Of a stretch of 64,000 nucleotides of DNA, positions 1 to 7,275 are shown piece after piece. Numbering within the stretch: the first letter of the stretch is position 1; every line of letters begins with the position of its first letter. The position numbers and the translations under genes are program-made. The notes under the pieces are model-generated. The model ran no database searches. It saw nothing but the letters and a program-made list of their open reading frames with translations, and had not been told where the DNA came from. This DNA comes from Paenibacillus aquistagni (GTDB lineage Bacteria; Bacillota; Bacilli; Paenibacillales; Paenibacillaceae): contig NZ_FXAZ01000002.1 of assembly GCF_900177815.1 (NCBI RefSeq), positions 62,001-126,000 of the forward strand, read 5' to 3'.

Positions 1-375
1 GACCCTTCACTGCCCAAATACGAGGTATGTATCAAAGGCAGCAAGGGATGTTCCCCATCCTTTTATCACATGGAAGCTTTACAGGAACGCGATCAATACA
101 AGGTCTTCTTCAACGGCAACTTCCCTATTGTGAACATCCGGGTGGATCATCAAGACAAGGAGAAGCAGCGGAGCATTATCGTATTCAAGGATTCTTACGC
201 CAATGCCTTCATTCCTTATCTTGCGCAGCATTACACTCACATCCAGATGATTGACCTGCGCTACTTCCGGTTTCAGCTGGATCGTTATCTGGCAGAGCAT
301 CCTGCTGACGACATTTTAATGCTATACAGTGTGACAACCATGGCAAAGGATGATATTTTCAAGTGGCTAAATTAG
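1..375 (+). CDS. DHHW-family exported protein, C-terminal fragment
   Basis: The frame is open from the first base of the window to a TAG at 373-375, so this is the 3' end of a longer gene (about 124 residues visible). Visible features are a lysine-aspartate-serine motif (KDSYANAF), followed by a 'YLAQHYTHIQMIDLRYF' stretch and a final segment predicting an alpha/beta end. This order is typical of the C-terminus of DHHW proteins, SGNH-hydrolase-like relatives of AlgX/AlgJ that sit next to MBOAT O-acetyltransferases and help acetylate exported polysaccharide. The catalytic N-terminal part lies outside the window, so the family call rests on the tail only. No terminator directly follows the stop; the nearest is at 658-687. 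Confidence 0.7.
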   Translation, partial: DPSLPKYEVCIKGSKGCSPSFYHMEALQERDQYKVFFNGNFPIVNIRVDHQDKEKQRSIIVFKDSYANAFIPYLAQHYTHIQMIDLRYFRFQLDRYLAEHPADDILMLYSVTTMAKDDIFKWLN

Positions 376-555
376 CACACTGTACAAGGGCATACTGAAA
401 TATTGGGCATGCTCTGAATAGAAGATAGAGAGCTGTATTTGTGGAATGCGATAATTTAAAATGAATGAACGTTCAGCAGTCCAAGCATCTAAATTAGCGA
501 ATACCGCTAGCTAAGCATACTCCTCTTCCAATTATTCGTTCACCTGACACAATGG

Positions 556-584
556 TGGAAAGAGAACATACCTTTCATGATAAT
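556..584 (+). promoter_or_regulatory. Candidate sigma-A promoter overlapped by Fur sites
   Basis: A -35-like TGGAAA (556-561) and a -10-like GATAAT (579-584) are separated by 17 bases. The -10 lies inside the first Fur-like core, an arrangement that would allow iron-dependent repression. The expected start is near 591. The -35 matches only four of six consensus bases, so this is a weak prediction. Confidence 0.35.
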
Positions 585-604
585 CATTAAAACATGATTA
601 TCAT
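577..604. promoter_or_regulatory. Tandem Fur-box-like palindromes
   Basis: Two cores, ATGATAATCAT at 577-587 and ATGATTATCAT at 594-604, are each near-palindromic and are reverse complements of each other. Their centres are 17 bases apart. Both match the centre of the classical Fur box, and a better-placed Fur box with the same ATGATAATCAT core precedes the siderophore importer at 52899-52917 of this window. Flanking bases extend the symmetry to about 574-609. Confidence 0.55.
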
Positions 605-690
605 TGAAGAACATAAGAATTTAAGGGGATGCCTATAGGTGTCCCCAAACGTGAAATGAGCCTTAGCATTAATGCTAAGGCTCTTTTTTC
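591..690 (+). ncRNA. Candidate iron-responsive small RNA
   Basis: A transcript starting near 591, just after the GATAAT element, and ending in the T-run at 682-687 would be about 95-100 nt. It would contain a GGGGA...TCCCC hairpin (around 626-647) and a terminal 12-bp stem. No open reading frame with a ribosome binding site lies in it. Fur-repressed small RNAs of this size are known in Firmicutes (FsrA of Bacillus subtilis), but no sequence homology to FsrA is claimed. The alternative is that the terminator simply ends the upstream DHHW gene's mRNA, 283 nt after its stop. Confidence 0.35.
658..687 (+). terminator. Rho-independent terminator, + strand only
   Basis: A perfect inverted repeat (GAGCCTTAGCATT and its complement, 658-683) is followed by six T. 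There is no A-run on the 5' side, so it works in the + direction only and cannot serve the minus-strand operon ending at 793. Confidence 0.85.
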
Positions 691-792
691 TTTGATGTCC
701 GCTTTAGGGAACGGATTGCTGCCTGAACAGGAATTGAAATAACAGCGAAATCTATGAGTCCTCCCTTGTAATGGCGGCTAGCGCACGTTATA

Positions 793-3700
793 TCAATGTG
801 TTCCACCAACCTGATAATCTTCCAGCGAAGAGCGGTTGCCGTAGTAGAAGATGATGTCCCCATCTCGCAGCGGGATCAATGCTCCACTTGGCAGATTCAC
901 CTCGCTTCTGCCGCCTTCACGCTGCCACTGATTCGTAAGCGGCGCATGAATGTACTGCAAATGCGGGGCTTCCTTTCGCCCGTTTCGGATCGTCTTAATA
1001 TCGAAGTTCACAATGAGGTAGCCGTCCTTTAGGAAAAAAGGCGCCTTGTCATTGAAGTTGAACTGGCGGCTTAAATCAAAGCCCTTTGGAACAATGTACA
1101 CCTGCGCAGGTACGTTGAATTCACCGTACCACTGCTGAACCGAGGCCTCTGCACGCGCAGCATGGACACTCGGTGGAATCTGACTCGCGGCCGGTCCAAT
1201 AAAGAGCCGCAAGCGCTCTGGCAGCATGAGATCGGTATAACTCCCGATAGCGGTCTTCTCCTCTGCCAGTCGCCTCCACTGCTCTACATACTGGCTCTTC
1301 GACAAGGACAGCTGGGGCTCGAACAGCTCATAGAACACGTCTGCCGTGCTGCGGATTCGAGATTCGGCAATATTCCTGAGCCTCGCATGGAGAACCACCT
1401 CGCGCTGCAGCTTATCCTCCTTCGAACCGATCTTCAAAAACAGCTTCTCTGGCGTATGCGTATACAGATCTACTTCTTGGCGCCGCTTGCCGCCCTTGTC
1501 GACGAAGTAGAAGCTCGGCTTGATATGCACGCTGTCCGCTGGCCCGAATAGATTGCCCTTCGTCTTCAAATCAAACTTGAAAGCATAGCCCGTCTTCACC
1601 GCAAAGTGCTGATAGCCTTTACTTGGATGGCTGCCGGGTGCGACTGGCAACCGATAGGGGGCGTGGTTCCCTCTTGGCGCGCCATCGAGTCCATTCAGAC
1701 CCGTCCAATAGCTCGCGCCTGTCGGCTCCTTGCTGCCAAGCTGCCTGCGGAAGACCAGCTCCCAGCTCGGATCCAGAACGTCGGTCACATGAAAATCATA
1801 TATCCTGCCAATGACCTCTACCGCGATCGCATCCGTTGCGGCATGATGGGCAAGATCAAAGTTGGCATAGCCTTCTGTCGTCGCACCTGATGGCGCGTTC
1901 TCCGCAAAGGAGCGGAACAGCACCGTATACTCCCCTTCGTCTACCCATACTGGAAGATAGAAGTTACTCATCGCTTCCGGGATCGGGATGCTGATCCATG
2001 TGGACTTCGGCACAAAGGTGCCATCTGAGCGGTACACGTCAAACGGAAACTGCACCTGCTTGGCCTGCATGTACTTCGCATAGTCCCGATCTCCGTAGCC
2101 GGGGCGGTTCACATGCGCACCACGTGTCGGCAAGGCTACTGTGAAGGGGCGCTCCAAGATAAGCGCCGCTCGGCTCGCATTCGGCTGAGTCTTCTGATTA
2201 TGAGCCTCATCGTCAGACACGGCAGCGTACATAACGGTAGGCGTATGGACAGTCACCGGATTGATGCCATGGATTGGAAAGGAGGCATCGTCACCACCGT
2301 TGACCGCATTAGGCATCAGCCCATAGTAGATGGTGCCTTGGCTTGAAGCACTCCTCCGATTGGTCTTATGCCTTTCAATCATAAGGCGATCCGCATACAG
2401 CATCCGATTGGCGGTCATCGAAGGCTCAGGGATGCTTCCTGGGGATGGACCCGCTTTCTCCACTGTTCCTCCATTCATGACGGAGGTTCCATTGAAGGAC
2501 AGCGTATCGTTGCGGACCTGTACCTCCCGTATGCTCTGCTCCGCTTCTGTCTGAAACTGCGAGAGCCGATTCGGAAGCGATGGCCTTGCATTCGTTCCGG
2601 GCACCGTCTCGCTCGGAAGGGCAATCGTCTGCGGCTTAGGAACCTGCACAATGCCGCCATTGGTCGCAACCGCATAATAAGGCGGCGTGTAGCCCTGCGG
2701 GGCCATCTTCACCCCTCCGCTGGGAAGCGCATAGTTAGTCACATCCGCACGCAGAAGCTGATAGATCTCTAAGTTCTCAATCTTCCAATAACGATACTCC
2801 CGCTTCACCTTCATGGTCTCCTGCCTTGTCTCTGTCGCGGTCATCGGCATAGGCGTTGGCGGTCCCCCTTCGACAGCAGGAGGACCCATCTCTGTCCATG
2901 TCAAAATATAGGTCTGGGAGACGGCAACATCAAAAGTGCAGATGCCGCCCCGTTCGACAAAACGATGCTGGAACAAGTATTGCCTCGCCATCGCATTCGT
3001 AAAGAGGTGCTCGGAGGTCGGGATGCCCTGAAGAACATCGAACGAATAGGGGGCATTGCTCGGATGGTCGGCAAGCACAGAAGCAGAGACTATTGGGTCC
3101 ATCGCCTTTCCTGAACGTGCTGCTCCTGTTTCTCTCGGAATCTCACACTGTGGGGGCGGTGGAGGAGGCGGGGTACAGTCAGGGTCTCCCGGCTTACATC
3201 CGGGTTCATCCTTATCGGAGCGATAAATGCCCACCACATCAAGCTTCTTCAAGCCGACAGTAAAATTGCGAGTTGTCACCTTTGGATTGAGATCAGGATC
3301 TCCTTCTACCACGAATTTGGGCTCGCCGCCCTCTTCTTGCAGATACGATTTGAAGATCGTATATACGGTGCCATCATTAGCCGTTACACTCTTCTTCAAG
3401 GTAAACGTAATCTCACTGCCAACGGGCCATTCCTTATCATCTTCACCAATGATATCTGGATAAGGATACTCAATCTGACCACTGCTAATCGCACTTCCAT
3501 CTTCTTTCCGCATAACGTAACGAACGTAGGTATCTTTTTGATATTTAACCTCGATATCGTAATACTGTCTAAATTCATTTGGATTAGCCCAAGGTTGAGC
3601 ATTACGTATAGATTGAAGATCATAATATCTTATCCCGGTGTCATTTCCATTTATATAGATATTAAATATTGCACTTAAATACAAAACATCTCCTTCGGAA

Positions 3701-4083
3701 ATGGTTTCAAGTTGAAGATTTTCAAGAGCAGTGGATACCTCTATCTCTGGAATCATAAACCTAGTCTCTACTCTTCCATTACCTATGTCAATGTCATCAC
3801 CGACTTGAGTTAGATGCGGTAATTTAGCTAATTTGCCCTTCAACGAGGGATCACATTGAACTTTTAGTGGTTCGCATCTAGGTTCTCTGTAAACCATAAA
3901 TCCTGTTGTCTTATACCTTATCCCTGTAGTTGCTTTAGTATTTTGAGTAATAAATTTAATTGCACCGTCATCTAAAACAACCTCAACATCATCACCTAAT
4001 GCTTTAGCTGGAAGCGTGAAGTCATAAAAAAAGCATGTACTTATTAAAATGAGTGCGATGACATATTTACAGTTTCTATTCAA
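793..4083 (-). CDS. Large secreted protein, DUF5704-like
   Basis: About 1096 residues. The N-terminus has a short basic head and a hydrophobic segment, typical of a signal peptide. The mature N-terminal region has a motif reading 'GDVLYLSAIFNIY' and 'NAQPWANPNEFRQYYDI' that I associate, from memory, with DUF5704 proteins of Paenibacillus and relatives. A cysteine-flanked seven-proline linker (around residue 310) separates it from a long beta-rich region with no recognised catalytic motif. Start: an in-frame TTG at 4083 follows AAAGGAG (4101-4095) by 11 bases; a GTG at 4107 overlapping the upstream stop (GTGA) is the alternative. It is probably co-transcribed with the stalk-domain gene upstream. 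Roughly the first 220 codons are much more AT-rich than the rest. Confidence 0.7.
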   Translation of the reverse strand: MNRNCKYVIALILISTCFFYDFTLPAKALGDDVEVVLDDGAIKFITQNTKATTGIRYKTTGFMVYREPRCEPLKVQCDPSLKGKLAKLPHLTQVGDDIDIGNGRVETRFMIPEIEVSTALENLQLETISEGDVLYLSAIFNIYINGNDTGIRYYDLQSIRNAQPWANPNEFRQYYDIEVKYQKDTYVRYVMRKEDGSAISSGQIEYPYPDIIGEDDKEWPVGSEITFTLKKSVTANDGTVYTIFKSYLQEEGGEPKFVVEGDPDLNPKVTTRNFTVGLKKLDVVGIYRSDKDEPGCKPGDPDCTPPPPPPPQCEIPRETGAARSGKAMDPIVSASVLADHPSNAPYSFDVLQGIPTSEHLFTNAMARQYLFQHRFVERGGICTFDVAVSQTYILTWTEMGPPAVEGGPPTPMPMTATETRQETMKVKREYRYWKIENLEIYQLLRADVTNYALPSGGVKMAPQGYTPPYYAVATNGGIVQVPKPQTIALPSETVPGTNARPSLPNRLSQFQTEAEQSIREVQVRNDTLSFNGTSVMNGGTVEKAGPSPGSIPEPSMTANRMLYADRLMIERHKTNRRSASSQGTIYYGLMPNAVNGGDDASFPIHGINPVTVHTPTVMYAAVSDDEAHNQKTQPNASRAALILERPFTVALPTRGAHVNRPGYGDRDYAKYMQAKQVQFPFDVYRSDGTFVPKSTWISIPIPEAMSNFYLPVWVDEGEYTVLFRSFAENAPSGATTEGYANFDLAHHAATDAIAVEVIGRIYDFHVTDVLDPSWELVFRRQLGSKEPTGASYWTGLNGLDGAPRGNHAPYRLPVAPGSHPSKGYQHFAVKTGYAFKFDLKTKGNLFGPADSVHIKPSFYFVDKGGKRRQEVDLYTHTPEKLFLKIGSKEDKLQREVVLHARLRNIAESRIRSTADVFYELFEPQLSLSKSQYVEQWRRLAEEKTAIGSYTDLMLPERLRLFIGPAASQIPPSVHAARAEASVQQWYGEFNVPAQVYIVPKGFDLSRQFNFNDKAPFFLKDGYLIVNFDIKTIRNGRKEAPHLQYIHAPLTNQWQREGGRSEVNLPSGALIPLRDGDIIFYYGNRSSLEDYQVGGTH

Positions 4084-4103
4084 CCATCTTCGCTCTCCTT
4101 TAA

Positions 4104-5243
4104 TCACTCACTTTTACGTATAAGGGCGTTACCTCTGAATAAAGAAGTAGTCCCTGAAACTTGCAATTTAGGGGTGTATACAGCCCCACCAATTGTAGAG
4201 CTAAGCCTTATGTCTGCGATTCCTTCGTACCAAACATCTTTTTGATACTCCGGTAAGTTACCATTGTCATTTTTAGTTAGATGGAAACTGCTGTCATATA
4301 TTAAGTTTTCATACTTGTTAAAATTCTTTATTTTGAATTTAAATTTTGTCCTCATACGGAATGTATCTCCACCATGATAAAAAATGCTTGGTTCGGCTAC
4401 AAGACTTCCTTCTAGTTGAATTTTGTTTGATTTTACCCAATTGACGTAACTGCGAAGATCTTCATCTGTCCCTAAAATATTTAGAAAACTATGTGCTTCT
4501 TTGGCCCAGTTAAAATCTATATTTTCATAATTTGCATTAAGGATTAAACTGTAATACTTCTCGATTTTTGCTTTCCATGCATTCACATTATCAAGACGCA
4601 ACATATAATGTTTTTGTGTTTTAAGAACATCTTTAAACGAATTTTTAAAAAAAGGGTCATAGAACAGTTCCATCTCATACATCTCATTTGGAATATCCTC
4701 TAGGATGTAAGGGAAGTCCTGCGCGTTCTTGGGGAGATTCGTGGTGCGGATTTTGCGGCCGTAAGGATCGTACTTGGCAGACTCGTCGTATTGATCAGAC
4801 TTCATAAAGATATAATAGGACTTGTCATCGAACTTCACCTCTACTTGCAGCGCCTCGCTCACAAAGCGCAAAGGGACCAAAGTCCGGCCATTCTGAACAA
4901 CCATCGGAGCATCCAATGCGACAATCGTCCCATTAACCATTGCCTGCTTGCTGCTCTCTGTCAGCTCAATACGGCTGTCTCCTTTGGCAATAACCGCTTT
5001 GCCTTGCCGAGCGTCCCAAGTCACCTTTGCGCCCAACTGCTCGCTAACAACCCGAATCGGCACATAAGTCGTGCCTGACGTTGATACAACAGGACGTGAA
5101 TCGTGGAACTTAATCTTTTGACCATCTAATATAATCTCAATTGGACGCTGCGTAGACTTATAAGATAACGCACTAGCTTCATTTCCCAGCAACGTAACTG
5201 CCAACAAAGCAGCTGCTAGACTATAACCTAATCTCTTATTCAC
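4104..5243 (-). CDS. Stalk-domain (copper amine oxidase N1-like) secreted protein
   Basis: 379 residues with a signal peptide (hydrophobic stretch ending near ALS). Residues about 35-150 hold two repeats of the copper-amine-oxidase-like N-terminal fold, recognisable from the paired 'VPIRVVSEQLGAKVTWD' and 'VPLRFVSEALQVEVKFD' motifs. These are common non-catalytic surface modules in Paenibacillus and Clostridia. The remaining 230 residues are not recognised. It starts with GTG at 5243 behind GAGGGG (9 bases) and its stop overlaps the alternative GTG start of the next gene, so the two are translationally coupled. The C-terminal half lies in an AT-rich block shared with the downstream gene. Confidence 0.8.
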   Translation of the reverse strand: MNKRLGYSLAAALLAVTLLGNEASALSYKSTQRPIEIILDGQKIKFHDSRPVVSTSGTTYVPIRVVSEQLGAKVTWDARQGKAVIAKGDSRIELTESSKQAMVNGTIVALDAPMVVQNGRTLVPLRFVSEALQVEVKFDDKSYYIFMKSDQYDESAKYDPYGRKIRTTNLPKNAQDFPYILEDIPNEMYEMELFYDPFFKNSFKDVLKTQKHYMLRLDNVNAWKAKIEKYYSLILNANYENIDFNWAKEAHSFLNILGTDEDLRSYVNWVKSNKIQLEGSLVAEPSIFYHGGDTFRMRTKFKFKIKNFNKYENLIYDSSFHLTKNDNGNLPEYQKDVWYEGIADIRLSSTIGGAVYTPKLQVSGTTSLFRGNALIRKSE

Positions 5244-5278
5244 GTGTACGAACCCCTCTCTGCAATTTTAATAAGCAA
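5240..5278 (-). CDS. Possible 12-codon leader ORF
   Basis: An unusually strong AGGAGGTGAG (5293-5284) lies 50 bases upstream of the stalk-domain gene and precedes an in-frame TTG (5278) by 9 bases. The resulting 12-codon frame ends in a TGA that overlaps the GTG start of the next gene (GTGA). This is the geometry of a coupled leader peptide. The peptide has no attenuator-type codon run. The SD could also be a relic of a longer upstream start, so it is tentative. Confidence 0.3.
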   Translation of the reverse strand: MLIKIAERGSYT

Positions 5279-5446
5279 AAAGTCTCACCTCCTAAAATAT
5301 ACCATATACTGACACATACTTGAACGTTTCTGTTAAATAAGGGAGGCCTTTCCTCCTACCTTGGCATGACGACAAATAGTCCATACGCACTTATTCTCCT
5401 GTCAACAGAGGAACTGCATTGGAATCCAACACCTTCCCTTGCAGCA

Positions 5447-5494
5447 ATAAAAAAAGCACAGCATTAGCCCTATTCCGCTAATGTCCATGCTTTG
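5447..5494 (-). terminator. Terminator after the yesN-like gene
   Basis: On the minus strand AAAGCA...CATTAGC pairs with GCTAATG...TGCTTT and runs into a T-tract. It lies about 160 bases beyond the stop of the response regulator at 5656. The gap between (5495-5655), and the rest of 5300-5446, show no further recognisable feature. Confidence 0.7.
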
Positions 5495-5655
5495 AACACA
5501 TCCAAGTATACGATTGCTGCCTTCAGTCTTGCTCCCTACAACGGAAGGAAGGATCTTCCATGAAATCCTTGTATCACGAAGATCATACATGATGACTGCG
5601 TATTTGTCTATCACTTATTCAAGTCAGCAGCCAATTGGCAAAGGAAACACTCTGG

Positions 5656-7275
5656 TTATATTCCAAGCGTGTGTTCCTTGCGATATTCGCCTGGGTTCAT
5701 CCCTTCCACCTTCTTAAATACTTTCGAAAAGTATTTTTCATCCTGATAGCCAACCATCTCTGCAATTTGAGCAATCCGCAAATGCGGGTTATGCAGCAGC
5801 AGCTTTGCTTTCTCAATACGATATCGGCTTACATAATCAAGCACCGTTACACCATAAGCCTGCTTGAACTTGCGGGCAATATATTCACGACTTAAGTAAA
5901 ATTTTGCAGCGATGTCTTGAAGCGAGATTTCCTCCTGATAATGACGTTCAATGTACGCAGCAATATCCTGTACGAAGAAGCTGTCTTTGGAGTGCTTGCG
6001 GATAAGCTGTGTGGAAATACCCTGCAGCTTCTGAACGATCTGCTCCTCATACAGCTCCCAGTCCATCCCACCCTCATGGTTCAAGGAGAGAATAGCGTCT
6101 TCCTCTCTCGCTGCGGCTGCTTCTGAAGCGTTCGCACCGCCATCTTGCCCCTCTTCCATCCATTGCTTGATTATCCACTCCAGCTCTGCCTGCCACTGAT
6201 CAAGCTCAATTGGGGTGATCGACTGGCGCTCCCGCAGCTTGTTGATCCATAACGCTGCCGCTGAACCGATCTGTTCCTCGCTGCCGCTTAGTGCCGCAAG
6301 CCGCAGCTGCTCATCGAGGCTGCTTAGCTTGGAAGAACGCTCGCTTCCGAACCGCTCCTGCTGCTTCAGATGAATATAGGCAGGATCAAGCACATTGCGC
6401 TGCCATACCGCGTTTGAAGCTTCCTCATAGGCATCTGCCCATTCATCTGGAAACGCGTGCGGAACGCTTATTCCTGCATGAAACCTGCGATTTAACGTAA
6501 GGTATACGCCTTCGTTCAGATCCTGAAGCAGCGCCTGCAATGCCTTTGGCTCCCCGTTGTACAAGAGGACCATTTCTCCTGCATGATGATTCAATTGCCG
6601 AAATACTATCCCTCTTCCCCGAAGCAGTTCCTTCGCAATATTCATAACCGTAAAGTACAGGAGCTCCTGTTGATGCTTAAACTTCAGGTAAAGGCGCATG
6701 TCCATCTGCCCGATCGCTAGAACCGCTACCGTGCACAGAGGGTTAGCCGCTGGCAGCAGGCCTTCCGCCTCAAGCTGCTTTAGCACCTGCTCTTTGCGCC
6801 CCTGTCCTCCCAGATAGTCCGAGAACAGCCTGTCGGCATAATAAGGCCTCATCTCATTCACCTGGATACGCTGCTTCGTCATTCTGCGGCGTCCTTCCTC
6901 CTCCTTGTTCCAGCAGGATACGGCCTTCTCCAGCACCTCATTCAGCGCATCAGGCTGAACAGGCTTCAGCATGTAATCCATTCCTCCATGACGGATGACA
7001 TGCCGCACCAGCTCAAAATCATCGTAGCCGCTGATGACGATCACCTTGATCTCTGGAGCATGCTCGTACAGCCATGTCAGCAGCGCGGCACCATCCTTCC
7101 TTGGCATTCGCATATCGGTCATCACGATCTGAGGAGAATGCTTCTGGATGAGAGACACCGCTTCTTCGCCATCCGATGCCTGCAGCACCTCCGTCACGCC
7201 ATACTCCTTCCAATTCGCCAGCAATTGAATTGCTTGTCGCACATGCTTCTCGTCATCCACGATTAGAACTCTCAT
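5656..7275 (-). CDS. AraC-type response regulator (YesN-like)
   Basis: 539 residues. A receiver domain occupies residues 1-120, with acidic residues D7/D8, the phosphoacceptor D54 in 'VMTDMRMP' and the conserved lysine near 104. A long middle region is followed by two AraC-type helix-turn-helix motifs at about 435-535 ('IAAKFYLSREYIARKFKQAYG' region and 'IAEMVGYQDEKYFSKVFKK'). The ATG at 7275 is preferred because GGGAG lies 10 bases upstream. It overlaps the end of the histidine kinase gene by 23 bases, so the pair is one operon. Proteins of this family activate the neighbouring sugar importer genes in response to a ligand sensed by the YesM partner, and the divergent permease operon at 9232 is the obvious target. 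Confidence 0.93.
   Translation of the reverse strand: MRVLIVDDEKHVRQAIQLLANWKEYGVTEVLQASDGEEAVSLIQKHSPQIVMTDMRMPRKDGAALLTWLYEHAPEIKVIVISGYDDFELVRHVIRHGGMDYMLKPVQPDALNEVLEKAVSCWNKEEEGRRRMTKQRIQVNEMRPYYADRLFSDYLGGQGRKEQVLKQLEAEGLLPAANPLCTVAVLAIGQMDMRLYLKFKHQQELLYFTVMNIAKELLRGRGIVFRQLNHHAGEMVLLYNGEPKALQALLQDLNEGVYLTLNRRFHAGISVPHAFPDEWADAYEEASNAVWQRNVLDPAYIHLKQQERFGSERSSKLSSLDEQLRLAALSGSEEQIGSAAALWINKLRERQSITPIELDQWQAELEWIIKQWMEEGQDGGANASEAAAAREEDAILSLNHEGGMDWELYEEQIVQKLQGISTQLIRKHSKDSFFVQDIAAYIERHYQEEISLQDIAAKFYLSREYIARKFKQAYGVTVLDYVSRYRIEKAKLLLHNPHLRIAQIAEMVGYQDEKYFSKVFKKVEGMNPGEYRKEHTLGI

Larger units (their letters stand above)
376..792. other. Gene-free region with Fur-like sites and a terminator
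   Basis: These 417 bases hold no convincing protein gene. Two short ATG-initiated frames (461 onward, 18 codons; 594 onward, 14 codons) lack ribosome binding sites. The supported signals are two ATGATWATCAT cores at 577-604, a weak promoter overlapping them, a GGGGA/TCCCC hairpin around 626-647 and a strong terminator at 658-687. The remaining stretch 690-792 shows nothing recognisable. Confidence 0.6.

Noticed and set aside
461-517. 18-codon frame in the first intergenic region
   Set aside because: No ribosome binding site, and composition resembles non-coding DNA.
594-638. 14-codon frame starting inside a Fur-like core
   Set aside because: No ribosome site, and it begins within the second Fur core, so it is better explained as regulatory DNA.
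5402-5614. 70-codon minus-strand frame between two genes
   Set aside because: It overlaps the terminator at 5447-5494, has no ribosome binding site and no recognisable motif, so it is a chance frame.
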